The notes: generated from the sequence alone by a model not told the origin. Counted from the stretch's first letter, positions 46,316-59,031 are shown. The stretch: DNA of 64,000 nucleotides from Anaeramoeba ignava (GCA_028826165.1 JAPDFW010000056.1:62001-126000); one strand, 5' to 3'. Translations and numbers: made by a program.

Positions 46316-48367
46316 ATGCACAGAACTAGAAGACGATTACTCCTTCATCCAGATGCAATTCTAGCAATGCATCACTTTAGATTTCGCAACCGAATGGATC
46401 GTTCAGGTTACAAAATAGTTTTTGCAATAACAGTTCTTGCAATAGGATTTCTTTGTGGAATTGGATTGATTTTCTTCTTCTCTTTGCACTCAAATTTTGT
46501 GCACACACCAGAAACAACAGGATGTTTATCAGGAATGGAACCAGAAGTGCAACAAAAATTGCGCGAAGCTGACATAATCCGTTTAACAATTTCAAAACCA
46601 CCAAAATCAAAAAATCAAAATATATCAAAAAATCAAAATTATTCAATAAAATCAAAAAATCCAATTTTCTCATATGAATACTCAATTTCAACATATAATA
46701 ACTCAAATGAACAAATAAAAACAACAAAATATCCAAATAATCAGTCTTATGAATTTTTATTAGATGTAATTAATTATATAGAAGAAAATGATTATTTAGT
46801 TCAAATTTACCATAATTTGCTTGAAATTGTTCTTTTTATAAGCGAATCAGTTGATATTTCAAATATTTCAAATAATATTTCAAATAATTTACTTCTGTTT
46901 ATAAATAGTTCAGTTAATAATTCAAATATTTCGGAAATTTCCAAAAATTTAGTTCTTTTTATAAATAATTCAAATATCATTTCAAATATTTTCAAAAATT
47001 TAGTTCTTTTTATAAATAATTCAAATATGATTCCAAATATTTCGAAAAATACAAATAATAACGAAATGGAAATATCTAAAATATTCACATCATCGTTTCA
47101 AATACTTCATTACTTTGCCAAATATCTCAACACACGCTTTGATATCTTTCCCGAATACAAAACAAAAAACGTTTCTTATGAAGAAACATTATTTGGGTCA
47201 TTGAGAAACAGAATCTATCACAAATTCAACAACAACTCGTTTGCGTGGAAATTAATAAGAGAATATGATAAACTCAAAAGCACGAAAAAAAACGAGATAA
47301 CGGACAAAAAGGAAAATAACAGAAAATTGACTGTTTCAAATACTTCAATTTTTGGGGAATTAAAAAACCCATTTCGATATTTGATGGGGATATTTGGGGA
47401 GCTTAAAAACAGGGTAATCGAGGTTTTTGCTGTGCGACCTAGTGAGTATGTGTTCTCAAAAACAAACGGATTATTTTATGTTCCTGAAAGTCAATTTGCA
47501 AGTCACAATATCAATTTCTACGAGCTTGAAATCCCGCACAATCACAGCTGCCTTGTGCAATTTGATATACCGGTTCTGCTTGTGAAGTTTGTTTTTGAGA
47601 AGCCGATCATCATCAACAGTTTCCAAAGCTTTTTCCAAGGCTCAGGATATATTTGGAATCGGAACCTAATTTTGGATCTTTCTCAACCAACACCGCAAAT
47701 AAAGAAAACGCGAGCAGAATCGCAAGAATCAGCCAATGTTCCAAAACAAAAAACACCGTCTGTTTTCAAAGCTTTTACCAAGTCGTTATTTATGATTCTT
47801 GTGATTCCTTCAATAACATCGATTTTCATCCAAGAAATGTTGATTCCATCGCTCATAAGATCTTTTATGGAGGAGCTTTCGTTGATCCCAAGAAGGGCGT
47901 ACTCGTCGCACATCTTGTCGATACGAGGACTACTTTTCAGTTTCATGTTAAGTGCAACTCTTGTTATCATAATCGACTTCACTAACGATTTCATTTTGAG
48001 CTCGGTGATATCATTAAGTTCTTGGGGAACTGAAATTTATGTGATTATTTTTATCCGTAACAAGACAAGCATGAAAATTTTCTCTATTTTGAGTCTTACA
48101 ATACACTTTGCTTTCTATTTTTATATCAACATGTTCCCTTTTGGTTTCACTTATTTGCTTGGTATTAATTGTTTTGGACTTCAGTTTTTTTTGATGGTTA
48201 TTTTGTTTTATAAATTCGAACTTCCTGAACGTCAAAATAACGTTTTTTCACCAATAAGAAGAACTTATTTTTCAGTTCCTCCTGCTCCTTTAGATTCTGA
48301 TTCTATTAATTTACTTGAAAATATAAATACCAATTTAGAAATTAGGGTTGATGAAGATGAAAGATGA
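46316..48367 (+). CDS. Membralin (TMEM259) homologue
   Basis: An intronless 683-residue membrane protein. Residues about 33-57 form a first hydrophobic segment (KIVFAITVLAIGFLCGIGLI). A long lumenal region follows, then four hydrophobic segments from about residue 485. Family hallmarks are SEYVFSKTNGLF (compare membralin EYIVEYSLEYGFL), HFAFYFYINMFPFGF (compare HFAFYAYHYRF) and FYKFELPERQ near the end (compare HHYELP). Membralin is an ER membrane protein; in mammals it is part of an ER-associated degradation complex. The lumenal part, about residues 180-245, contains repeats of KNLVLFINNSN rich in N-x-S glycosylation sequons. Family assignment is by motif comparison from memory; lengths and topology agree. 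Confidence 0.75.
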   Translation: MHRTRRRLLLHPDAILAMHHFRFRNRMDRSGYKIVFAITVLAIGFLCGIGLIFFFSLHSNFVHTPETTGCLSGMEPEVQQKLREADIIRLTISKPPKSKNQNISKNQNYSIKSKNPIFSYEYSISTYNNSNEQIKTTKYPNNQSYEFLLDVINYIEENDYLVQIYHNLLEIVLFISESVDISNISNNISNNLLLFINSSVNNSNISEISKNLVLFINNSNIISNIFKNLVLFINNSNMIPNISKNTNNNEMEISKIFTSSFQILHYFAKYLNTRFDIFPEYKTKNVSYEETLFGSLRNRIYHKFNNNSFAWKLIREYDKLKSTKKNEITDKKENNRKLTVSNTSIFGELKNPFRYLMGIFGELKNRVIEVFAVRPSEYVFSKTNGLFYVPESQFASHNINFYELEIPHNHSCLVQFDIPVLLVKFVFEKPIIINSFQSFFQGSGYIWNRNLILDLSQPTPQIKKTRAESQESANVPKQKTPSVFKAFTKSLFMILVIPSITSIFIQEMLIPSLIRSFMEELSLIPRRAYSSHILSIRGLLFSFMLSATLVIIIDFTNDFILSSVISLSSWGTEIYVIIFIRNKTSMKIFSILSLTIHFAFYFYINMFPFGFTYLLGINCFGLQFFLMVILFYKFELPERQNNVFSPIRRTYFSVPPAPLDSDSINLLENINTNLEIRVDEDER

Positions 48368-48568
48368 GAAAAAAATCCAAAAACAAGAAAAAGACAAACA
48401 AAACAAACAAAACAGATTTTATTTTATTTTAAAATTCCAATTAAAATTATTATTTAAAATTTAATTATTTTTATTTCAAATAAAAGATTTTTTTTTTTTT
48501 TTTTTTTTTGCTTTTTATTTTTTTTTTTTTTTGAAATTTTTTTTAATTAAAAAAAAAAAAATAATAAA

Positions 48569-51500
48569 ATGACTTCTGATGATTTATATGCAGGAATGAC
48601 TGCGTTACATCATGCAGCTAAAAGAGGAAATGAAGAGTGGCTTGAAGAACTTTTAACAAAAGGTGGAGATGATATCAATTCTCAGAGATGATTTTGGTTT
48701 AACTCCTCTTCATTGGGCTGCTTATGGTGGTCATACAGGTTGTGTTTGGCTTCTTGTAAATTATTTTATAATCAAATTTACAATCATTTCTAAACCATTT
48801 CTATAAATATATTTACAAACCATTTCTAAACCATTTCTATAAATATATTTATAAACAAATTTATAATTAAATTTATAAACAAATTTATAAACAAATTTAT
48901 TAACAAATTTATAATTAAATTTATAATTAAATTTATTAACAAATTTATAATCAAATTTATAATTAAATTTATAATTATATTTATAATTAAATTTATAATT
49001 ATATTTATAATCAAATTTATAATTAAATTTATAAACAAATTTATAATTAAATTTATAAAACAAATTTATAATTAAATTTATAAACAAATTTATAATTAAA
49101 TTTATAAAACAAATTTATAATTAAATTTATAAACAAATTTATAAACAAATTTATAAACAAATTTATAATTAAATTTATAAACAAATTTATAATTAAATTT
49201 ATTAACAAATTTATAAGTAAATTTATAATTAAATTTATAAATATATTTAAAACAAATTTATAAACAAATTTATAATTAAATTTATAATTAAATTTATAAA
49301 CAAATTTATTAACAAATTTATAATTAAATTTATGATTAAATTTATAATTAAATTTATAAACAAATTTATAATTAAATTTATAAACAAATTTATAATTAAA
49401 TTTATAATTAAATTTATAACAAATTTATAATTAAATTTATAATTAAATTTATAATTAAATTTATAATTAAATTTATAATTAAATTTATAATTAAATTTAT
49501 AAATATATTTATAAACAAATTTATAAACAAATTTATAAACAAATTTATAAACAAATTTATAAACAAATTTATAAACAAATTTATAAACAAATTTATTAAC
49601 AAATTTATAAACAAATTTATAAACAAATTTATAAACAAATTTATAAACAAATTTATAATTAAATTTATAAACAAATTTATAATTAAATTTATAAACAAAT
49701 TTATAATTAAATTTATAAACAAATTTATAATTAAATTTATAAACAAATTTATAATTATATTTATAATCAAATTTATAAACAAATTTATAATTAAATTTAT
49801 AATTATATTTATAATTATATTTATAATCAAATTTATAATTATATTTATAAACAAATTTATAATTAAATTTATAAACAAATTTATAATTATATCTATAATC
49901 AAATTTATAATTAAATTTATAATTAAATTTATAATTAAATTTATAATTAAATTTATAATTAAATTTATAATTAAATTTATAATTAAATTTATAATTAAAT
50001 TTATAATCAAATTTATAATTAAATTTATAATTAAATTTATAATCAAATTTATAATTAAATTTATAATTAAATTTATAATTAAATTTATAATTAAATTTAT
50101 AATTAAATTTATAATTAAATTTATAATTAAATTTATAAACAAATTTATAATTATATTTATAATTAAATTTATATTTAAATTTATAAAACAAATTTATTAA
50201 CAAATTTATAATTAAATTTATAATTATATTTATAAACAAATTTATAAACAAATTTATAATTAAATTTATAATTAAATTTATATCAAAATTTTATATCAAA
50301 ATTTATATCAAAATTTATATCAAAATTTATATCAAAATTTATAATCAAAATTTATAAACAAATTTATAATTAAATTTATAATTATATTTATAATTATATT
50401 TATAATTAATTTATTAACAAATTTATAATTAAATTTATAATTAAATTTATAATCAAATTTATAAACAAATTTATAATTATATTTATAATTAAATTTATAA
50501 ACAAATTTATAAACAAATTTATTAACAAATTTATAAACAAATTTATAAACAAATTTATAATTAAATTTATAATTAATTTATTAACAAATTTATAAACAAA
50601 TTTATAATTAAATTTATAAACAAATTTATAATTATATTTATAATTAAATTTATAATTAAATTTATAATCAAATTTATATTTAAATTTATAATCAAATTTA
50701 TAATTAAATTTATTAACAAAAATTATTATTAAATTTATAAACAAATTTATTAACAAATTCATAAAACAAATTCATAATTAAATTTATAATTAAATTTATA
50801 AACAAATTTATAATTAAATTTATAATTAAATTTATAAAACAAATTTATAAACAAATTTATAAACAAATTTATAATTATATTTATAATTATATTTAAAACA
50901 AATTTATAAACAAATTTATAATCAAATTTATAATTAAATTTATAAACAAATTTATAAACAAATTTATAAACAAATTTATAAACAAATTTATAAACAAATT
51001 TATAAACAAATTTATAATTAAATTTATAATTAAATTTATTAACAAATTTATAAACAAATTTATAAACAAATTTATAAACAAATTTATAAACAAATTTATA
51101 AACAAATTTATAAACAAATTTATAAACAAATTTATAAACAAATTTATAAACAAATTTATAAACAAATTTATAAACAAATTTATAATCAAATTTATAATTA
51201 TATTTAAAAACAAATTTATAAACAAATTTATTAACAAATTTATAAACAAATTTATAAACAAATTTATAAACAAATTTATAAACAAATTTATAAACAAATT
51301 TATTATTAAATTTATTAACAAATTTATAATTAAATTTATAAACAAATTTATAATCAAATTTATAATTAAATTTATAATTATATTTATAATTAAATTTATA
51401 AACAAATTTATAAACAAATTTATTAACAAATTTATAAACAAATTTATAAACAAATTTATAATTAAATTTATAATTAATTTATTAACAAATTTATAAACAA

Positions 51501-52803
51501 ATTTATAATTAAATTTATAAAACAAATTTATAATTATATTTATAATTAAATTTATAATTAAATTTATAATCAAATTTATATTTAAATTTATAATCAAATT
51601 TATAATTAAATTTATTAACAAAATTATTATTATTAAATTTATAAACAAATTTATTAACAAATTCATAAACAAATTCATAATTAAATTTATAATTAAATTT
51701 ATAAACAAATTTATAAACAAATTTATAATTAAATTTATAAACAAATTTATAAACAAATTTATAAACAAATTTATAATTATATTTATAATTATATTTAAAA
51801 CAAATTTATAAACAAATTTATATAAACAAATTTATAAACAAATTTATAATTAAATTTATTAACAAATTTATAAACAAATTTATAATTAAATTTATAAACA
51901 AATTTATAATTAAATTTATAATTAAATTTATAAACAAACTTATAATTAAATTTATAATTAAATTTATAATCAAATCTATAATTAAATTTATATCAAAATT
52001 TATAATTAAATTTATAATTAAATTTTATAATTTAAATTTATAATTAAATTTACAAAACAAATTTATTAACAAATTTATAATTATATCTATAATTAAATTT
52101 ATAATTATATTTTATAATTAAATTTATAATTATATTTATAATTAAATTTATAATTAAATTTATATCAAAATTTATAATTAAATCTATAATAATTAAATTT
52201 ATATCAAAATTTATAATTAAATTTATAATTAAATTTATAATTAAATTTATAATTAAATTTATAATTAAATTTATAATTAAATTTATAATTAAATTTATAA
52301 TTAAATTTATAATTAAATTTATAATTAAATTTATAATTAAATTTATAATTAAATTTATAATTATATTTATAATTAAATTTATATCAAAATTTATAATTAA
52401 ATCTATAATTAAATTTATATCAAAATTTATATCAAAATTTATAATTAAATTTATATGTAAATTGCTTTGTTATTTAGCTTGATAAAGGAGCAGACATTTA
52501 TGCAAGGTAATTAAAAATAAAATTATATCTTATATCTTATATCAATTAATAATTTAATTTAATTTAATTTAATTTAATCACAAAAGAGCAAAAAATGGAG
52601 ATACTGCTCTTCATAAAGCTGCTTGGAGAGGTAATAAAGCTACAGTTCAACACCTTTTAGAATGGGGAGCAGATGTCACAGTAAAAAATGATGAAAGTAA
52701 AATACCAATGGATTTAGCAAGAGAAACAGAAATAGCTGCAATGCTACAGCCAGAAATGCCTGATGATGGAGACTCTGATGATGATGCTGAATTGAGTGAT
52801 TAA
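48569..52803 (+). CDS. Small ankyrin-repeat protein with a 3.7-kb repeat intron and an apparent frameshift
   Basis: Exons 48569-48755, 52478-52506 and 52587-52803 total 433 nt, one more than a multiple of three. Exon 1 reads MTSDDLYAGMTALHHAAKRG and LLTKGGDDINS, then needs a one-base correction near 48683 to continue RDDFGLTPLHWAAYGGHTGC. Exons 2 and 3 give LDKGADIYARAKNGDTALHK, WGADVTVKNDESKIPMDLAR and an acidic end DDDAELSD. That makes about three ankyrin repeats in about 143 residues, a protein-binding scaffold with no further clue to function. Introns are 48756-52477 and 52507-52586. The extra base sits in AATTCTCAGAG, not in a homopolymer, so it may be a real lesion; a short unrecognised splice could not be made to fit. 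Confidence 0.75.
48756..52477 (+). repeat. 3.7-kb intron array of AAATTTATAATT/AAATTTATAAAC 12-mers
   Basis: Roughly three hundred 12-mers fill the intron between donor GTAAATTATT and acceptor TTATTTAG. Two main monomer types (AAATTTATAATT and AAATTTATAAAC) are interspersed, with minor types AAATTTATAATC, AAATTTATTAAC, ATATTTATAATT and AAAATTTATATC. There are local runs of one type (TTTATAAACAAA around 51040-51180, TTTATAATTAAA around 49910-50130 and 52205-52360). The period is a multiple of three, so long spurious reading frames occur on the other strand. Confidence 0.93.
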
Positions 52804-53149
52804 CTTCTTCTTTAAATACCAAAAATATCAAAAACCTCCTTTTTTTCTTTTTCTTTTTTTTTTGACTTTTGATTTTGTTGGTTTCTTTCTTTAATGTTTC
52901 TTTTCATTTAATTCTCTTCATCCATTTATTTTCTCTCAAAATTAATTTTAATTTCAATTTTAATTTCAATTTCAAAACAAATCAATGAAACATTTCTCAA
53001 ATTTTTTTTTCTTTAAAAAAAATACAAACAAAACAAACACAAAAATTTTATAATAATACTAAAAATTTCCAAAAACAAGAAAGAAAAGAATTTTTTTCTA
53101 TTGATTTTATTTTATTGATTTTTATTTTATTGATTTTTATTTTATTGAA
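52804..53149. other. Convergent 3' intergenic region
   Basis: This 346-nt gap lies between the ankyrin and UTP3 stop codons. It consists of T-rich then A-rich stretches and three tandem TTTTTATTTTATTGA-like units at about 53100-53145. No gene is visible; it should hold both 3' untranslated regions. Confidence 0.6.
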
Positions 53150-55107
53150 TTAATTAAGATGAATACTTGTTGAAATATTTTTTCTAATTCCACTTTGTTC
53201 ACCAAAATAAGTTCTTCCTTTTTGTTCACGCATTGGTTTAACTTGGCCTTTTCGACTTTTAATTGCTTTATTATACCTTAATTTTTGTCTTACTCTTGGA
53301 TTTCTTTTCATTCTTCTGTTTTTTGTTTTTCTTAATTGAGCATAAGATTTGTTTTTTTCAATATGATAAGGAATAGCTCTTTTTTCTCCATCTTCAACAA
53401 CCTCTTCAGGCAAAGGAACTCTTCCTGTTTTTTTTCTTTTCAGATTTTCTCTTGATTTTTGTTTTTGTGTTTTAATTTGTCCCGAATTTTCTTGATTTAA
53501 AATATTATCATTTTCTTCCTTTTCCAAAAGTTGATTTTGTTTAGCAATAGTTTTTTCATCATTTTGAACACGTTTCTTTGACTTCATAACAATGGCATCG
53601 TCTCCTCCTCTTTCTCTTGTTTTCATTTTCTGTGTGATTTTATTGAGATGATTTTCTAGTGTTTTCTTTTTGATGAGATTCTGGATGTTTTCTTGTTGAT
53701 TTGATTTATTCTTAAGTGATTCAAATGGTATAAAATTGGAAAACTTATCCATTTTTGTGATATTTTCAATTTCTTGCTTTTTTTGTTTGTGATCCTTTTT
53801 GCTGATTTCGGGAATTTTATAGAAATCATTTTCTGTGAAATCATCTGAATATTCTTCAAATTGAATTGATTTTTTGTTTTGATTTTTTTGGTTTTTTTGA
53901 TTTTTTTGATTTTTTGGAGAATTTTCTTCTTTGATTTTTGATTTTAAAGATTTTATTGGTTCTTTTTTGATTGAATTTTTTGGTTTTGGAACTTCCATAT
54001 CTTGATAAAGCATTTGTATTTTTGGATTAAAATTAATTTCAATTTCTTCCATTTTTTGGATCATTTGTTGTTGAGTAATAATTTGTTGAATTACAGGATG
54101 TTTTTTAACTTGAATTTTTTGAGCTTTTAATAATAAAAAGAATGAGATATTAACGCAGTAATTTAATAGAAGAGCTAATTTTTTGAATTTTTTAATTTAA
54201 TTTTTTGAATTGAATTTTTTAATTTGATTTTTTAAATTGATTTGATTTAAATTGATTTTTTTAGATTACTATATTTTGTTTTAAGAAAATCAATCAAAAT
54301 ATTCGATTCAAAATCACTATTCTTTTTATCATCACTCAATCCAAGTTTTTTAAATAAAGGTTCAATTTGCAATTTAATTTCATCAAATCGAGTCTTCAAT
54401 TCATGAATAAGATCCAATAACTCAGGAGATTCATTAATCAAAATTTCAATTTTTTTATCTTTGGATAAATTTTCAACATTCCTTTCAATTCTCTCAACAT
54501 TAATATTATCTAAATCAATATCCTCCAAATTTTTATCAAGCATTTCAAGAAGAAAACGGTCATTATCACTTTTAATTGGAATATTGCTATTGATTTTATT
54601 TTGCTCATTATTTTTTTGGGTATTTTCATCCAAATACCACTGCTCCAAAAAAAAATCCTTGTCTTGGAATTGCTGTAAGCGTTTTTTCTGGAGCTTATCA
54701 ACCTCAAATTCTTCTGTGATTTGACCTCTATTGATTTTATAAATATTATCATCAGCTTCATAATAAAATTTCTGTTTATTTGATCCCCAACCTCCAATTT
54801 CATCAATTGATTTCTCAGTTTTTTTTTTATTTTCGTTTTGATTTTCATCTCCATTTTCAAAATCATCGTCTTCATCTTCATAATCCTTTTCTGAATCAAA
54901 ATATTCAATTGATTCTTGATTGTCAGAAATTTCTGATGAAAGATCAAGTTCAAAAACTTCATCTTCTTCATCGTTTTGATTTTTACTTGAATTTCCTAAG
55001 TTTTGATCATCATCTAAAGAAACAAAATCTCTTTGTTCATAAAAATCATCAATTTCATCTTTAGGAAGTGAATCAAAATTGTTTTTATTTTTATTATTTT
55101 TATTCAT
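53150..55107 (-). CDS. UTP3: UTP3/SAS10, small-subunit processome factor
   Basis: Two exons (54270-55107 and 53150-54174) encode about 620 residues. The first carries an acidic region, then GGWGSNKQKFYYEADDNIYK and DKLQKKRLQQFQDKDFF, both typical of Sas10, then a C1D-like domain (KNLEDIDLDN, LLDLIHELKTRFDEI, FLKTKY). The acceptor chosen for exon 2 at TTAG before 54174 restores LLLNYCVNISFFLLLKAQKI and VKKHPVIQQI, matching the Sas10/C1D motif; a later AG would remove this helix. The C-terminus RMKRNPRVRQKLRYNKAIKS, RKGQVKPMREQ and YFGEQSGIRKN is the conserved Sas10 C-terminal domain. The protein acts in the nucleolus in 18S rRNA processing. Its start lies only 90 bp from the divergent kinase start. 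Confidence 0.92.
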
Positions 55108-55197
55108 AATAAAAAAAATGAAAAAAATGAAAAAAATTTTTTTTAATTTTTTTTTTCTTTCATTTTTTTTTTCTTCTTTTTTTTTAAAATAATAAAA
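55108..55197. promoter_or_regulatory. 90-bp bidirectional promoter between UTP3 and a Ste20-type kinase
   Basis: The two start codons face away from each other across 90 nt made of T runs on one half and A/T runs on the other. Both genes have intact starts, so this interval plus any upstream UTR must contain both initiation regions. No named motif can be claimed. Confidence 0.6.
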
Positions 55198-58100
55198 ATG
55201 GAAACTAAAAAATATCCAACAAATTTTCAGTCATATAAACTTTTAACAGAAATTGGATTTGGAGGAACTGCAACTGTTTGTATTCCGAATAAAATAACAA
55301 AAACAAATAATAAACTTATTATGAAGAAAACTATTTATTTTTTTGGCAAAAGGTATGGAAAGCATTATGTATCCCATTTGAAGAAAACGTTGCAATTAAA
55401 ATTATAGATTTAGAATTAATTCATTTTTCTGTTGAAAAATTATGGAAAGAAATTCAATACTGGAAACTTTCTGTGCATGAAAATATAGTTACATTTTATT
55501 GCTCGTTTGTTCATGAAACAACAATTTGGTTAGTTATGGAATTTATTGAAGAAGGTAAAAAAAAATTTTTTTTATCATTTCAAATTTATTTTTTTTTAAA
55601 TCATCAAGATTTTAAATTAAAATTTAAATTCAAATTCAGAATTCAAATTAAAATTCATTTATAAATTCATTTATAAAATATAAATTAAAATTAAAATTAA
55701 ATTAAAATATAAATTCATTTATAAAATTAAAATTTAAAATTAAAATTAAAATCAAAATTAAAATTAAAATTAAAATTAAAATCAAAATTAAAATTAAAAT
55801 TAAAATTCATTTAAAAATTTAAATAAAATTAAAATCAAAATAAAAATTAAAATTAAAATTAAAATTAAAATTAAAAATTTATAAAAAAATTAAATTAAAA
55901 TTAAAAATCAAAATCAAAATTAAAATTAAAATTAAAATCAAAAAATTTATAAAATTAAAATTAAAATTTTCAAAATTAAAATTAAAAATTAAAATCAAAT
56001 TTAAATTAAAATTAAAATTAAAATTAAAATTAAAATTTAAATTAAAATCAAAATTAAAATTAAAAATTAAAATTAAAATTAAAATCAAATTTATAAAAAA
56101 TTAAAATTAAAATTATTTATAAAAATTAAAATTCATTTATAAAATTAAAAAATTAAAATTAAATTTAAAATAAAAATTAAAAATAAAATTAAAATTAAAA
56201 TTAAAAATCAAAAAATCAAAATCAAAAAAATTAAAATTAAAATTAAAAATTAAAATTAAAAATTAAAATTAAAATCAAAAATTATAAAATTAAAATTAAA
56301 ATCAAAATTAAAATCAAAATTAAACTAAAAATTAAAATTTAAATCAAAATTAAAATTAAAATTAAAATTCATTTATAAAATCAAAATTAAAATTCATTTA
56401 TAAAATTAAAATTAAAATCAAAATTAAAATTCATTTATAAAATTAAAATTAAAATTCAATAGGAAGTTGCCAAGCAATTCTTAGAGACTACTTCCCAAAT
56501 GGTATAGAAGATGAACAAATAATTGCTACAATTTTAAAAGAAACTTTAAAAGGTATTACATATTTGCATGAAAATGGACAAATTCATCGAGATATAAAAG
56601 CAAGCAATCTTTTAATCAAATCAAATGGACAAATTAAAATTGCTGATTTTGGTGTTGCTGGTACCTTGTTTGAAAAGGGAAAGCTTACCCAAGATCGAAG
56701 AACTTTTGTAGGAACACCTTGTTGGATGAGTCCAGAAGTTATTATGGGTCTTCAAGGAGGAAAAGGTTATAATGAAAAAATTGATATTTGGTCTTTGGGT
56801 ATTACTGCTCTTGAATTAGCTTATGGAAAGCCTCCCTTTTCTGAACATTCTTCAATGAAGGTTTATATTATTTAAATTATTTTATTTGATTTATTTAAAA
56901 TATTTAATTTGATTTGATTTAATTTTTAATTTGATTTAATTTAATTTAATTTAATTTAATTTGATTTAATTTAATTCAATTTAAATTATTTGATTTAATT
57001 TAATTTGATTGATTTAATTTGATTTAATTTGATTTAATTTGAATTATTTTGATTTAATTTAATTTAATTTAATTTAATTTGATTTAATTTAATTCAATTT
57101 AAATTATTTGATTTAATTAAATTTATTTGATTTAATTTGATTTAATTTGATTTAATTTGAATTATTTTGATTTAATTTAATTTGATTTAATTTAAATTAT
57201 TTTTGAAAATATTTAATTTAATTTAATTTGATTTGATTTTAATTTAATTTAATTTGATTTAATTTAATTTGATTTAATTTAATTTGATTTAATTTAATTT
57301 AATTTAATTTAATTTAATTTAATTTAATTTAATTTAATTTAATTTAATTTAATTTAATTTAATTTAATTTAATTTAAATTGATTTAAATTGATTTGATTT
57401 GATTTGATTTAAAATTGATTTAATTTGATTTAATTTAATTTGATTTAATTTAATTTAATTTAATTTAATTTAATTTGATTTAATTTAATTTAATTTATTT
57501 TAATTTGATTTAATTTGATTTGATTTAATTTAATTTGATTTAATTTAATTTAATTTAATTTAATTTAATTTAATTTAATTTAATTTAATTTAATTTGATT
57601 TAATTTGATTTAATTTGATTTGATTTAATTTGATTTAAATTGATTTAATTTGATTTAAATTGATTTGATTTAATTTATTTAAATTGATTTGATTTAATTT
57701 AATTTGATTTAATTTGATTTAATTTATTTAAATTGATTTAATTTGATTTAATTTAATTTAATTTAATTTAATTTAATTTAATTTGATTAATTTGATTTGA
57801 TTTAATTTAAATTGATTTGATTTAATTTGATTTAATTTGATTTGATTTGATTTGATTAATTTGATTTGATTTAATTTAATTTGATTTAATTTAATTTAAT
57901 TTAATTTAATTTAATTTGATTTAATTTAATTTAATTTGATTTAATTTGATTTAAATTGATTTGATTTGATTTAATTTAATTTAATTTAATTTAAATTATT
58001 TGATTTAATTTAATGTGATTTAGGTTTTATTAATGATTCTTGATAGTCCATCTCCAACTTTATCAGAAAAATTCTCAAAACCTTTCCAAAATTTCGTTAA

Positions 58101-58740
58101 AGTTTGCTTATACAAAGATCCAGAAAAAAGACCTTCTGCACAAAAATTATTAAAACATAAATTTTTAAAAAATGCAACAAAACCTGAATATCTTGTAACA
58201 ACTTTATTAAAAAATATAAAACCAGTTGAAGAAAGAGTCGCAAAAAGCAAAAAACATCGAGAAGAAAGAATGAAAAAAAATGAATTTGTTGATTGGGAAG
58301 AACTACAAAATTCAATTGATGATTTAAATGAAATTTCAAATCAACCAAATAAAAAAAATAAATCAAATCAATCAAATCAAGAAATTTCTTCAAATAAGGA
58401 AAACTCTACTAAAATGCCACGTTCAGGCCCAATATCTATTCCCAAACAAAGGATAAAATCAGTAAAATCTGAACAATCAAATAACTCAAAAAAAAACTTG
58501 ATGAATAGATCATCTCCAATAAAAAATATTCAAAGTTTTCAAAATTCTCAAAATTCTCAAAATATTCAAAATTCTCAAAATAATCAAAATAATCAAAATT
58601 CACCAAATTCACAAAATATTCAAAATATTCAAAATACTTCAAAATCTTTGCTTGTAACTAGTCAATCTCCTCAAAGAAGAGTTTATAAAATTACAAAACT
58701 TCCAAGTGAAAAAAAACCAGATTCTTCAAAAGATGTTTAA
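55198..58740 (+). CDS. Ste20-family protein kinase, Fray/OSR1/SPAK-like
   Basis: Four exons (55198-55275, 55353-55554, 56463-56860, 58024-58740) encode 464 residues. Kinase features in order: [15 protein letters not shown] glycine loop, [10 protein letters not shown] with the ATP-binding Lys, [39 protein letters not shown] catalytic loop, [21 protein letters not shown] activation segment, [19 protein letters not shown], and [17 protein letters not shown]. These match OSR1 ([26 protein letters not shown]). In animals this family phosphorylates ion cotransporters downstream of WNK. The C-terminal 150 residues are Q/N/S-rich ([13 protein letters not shown]), with no recognisable OSR1 substrate-docking domain. 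Introns 2 and 3 (908 and 1,163 nt) are repeat arrays. Confidence 0.9.
55555..56462 (+). repeat. Kinase intron 2 with AAAATT array
   Basis: AAAATT/AAAATC hexamers with TCATTTATAA interruptions. The latter interruption motif also occurs in the Rab11 and copy 1 introns 45 kb away. Confidence 0.85.
56861..58023 (+). repeat. Kinase intron 3 with TTTAA/TTTGA pentamer array
   Basis: A 1.16-kb array of ATTTA and ATTTG pentamers mixed in varying order, with one pure ATTTA run at about 57290-57375. Confidence 0.9.
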
Positions 58741-59031
58741 AATCAAAATTGATATTCAAACAATCTTATTTCAAAAATTTTTATTTCAAAAATTTTTTAT
58801 TTCAAAAATTTGAAAGGAAAAAATATTTTTTGTTTTTTGTTCTTTTTTTTTTTAAGGAAAAATCGTTTTGATTGTTTGTTTTTTTTTTACAAAAAGATAA
58901 TTAAAAAAAAAATCGAATTTTAATTTCATTTTTTCATTTTTTCATTTTTTCATTTTCTTATTTTTTTCAAATTATTTCAAATTATTTTATTTCATCTTAT
59001 TTTTTATTTCATCTTATTTTTTAAAAAAAAA

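Noticed and set aside
46377-48235. Minus-strand ORFs overlapping the membralin-like gene
   Set aside because: They are antisense shadows of a 683-codon frame that has clear membrane segments and family motifs.
48761-51768. Several long minus-strand open frames of INLF/YKFN repeats
   Set aside because: They are translations of the 12-mer intron array of the ankyrin gene, in more than one frame, with no non-repeat content.
54100-54127. Acceptor TTAAAAG before CTCAAAAAATTC as the start of UTP3 exon 2
   Set aside because: It would delete the LLLNYCVNISFF helix that matches Sas10; the upstream TTAG at 54175-54177 keeps the frame and the domain.
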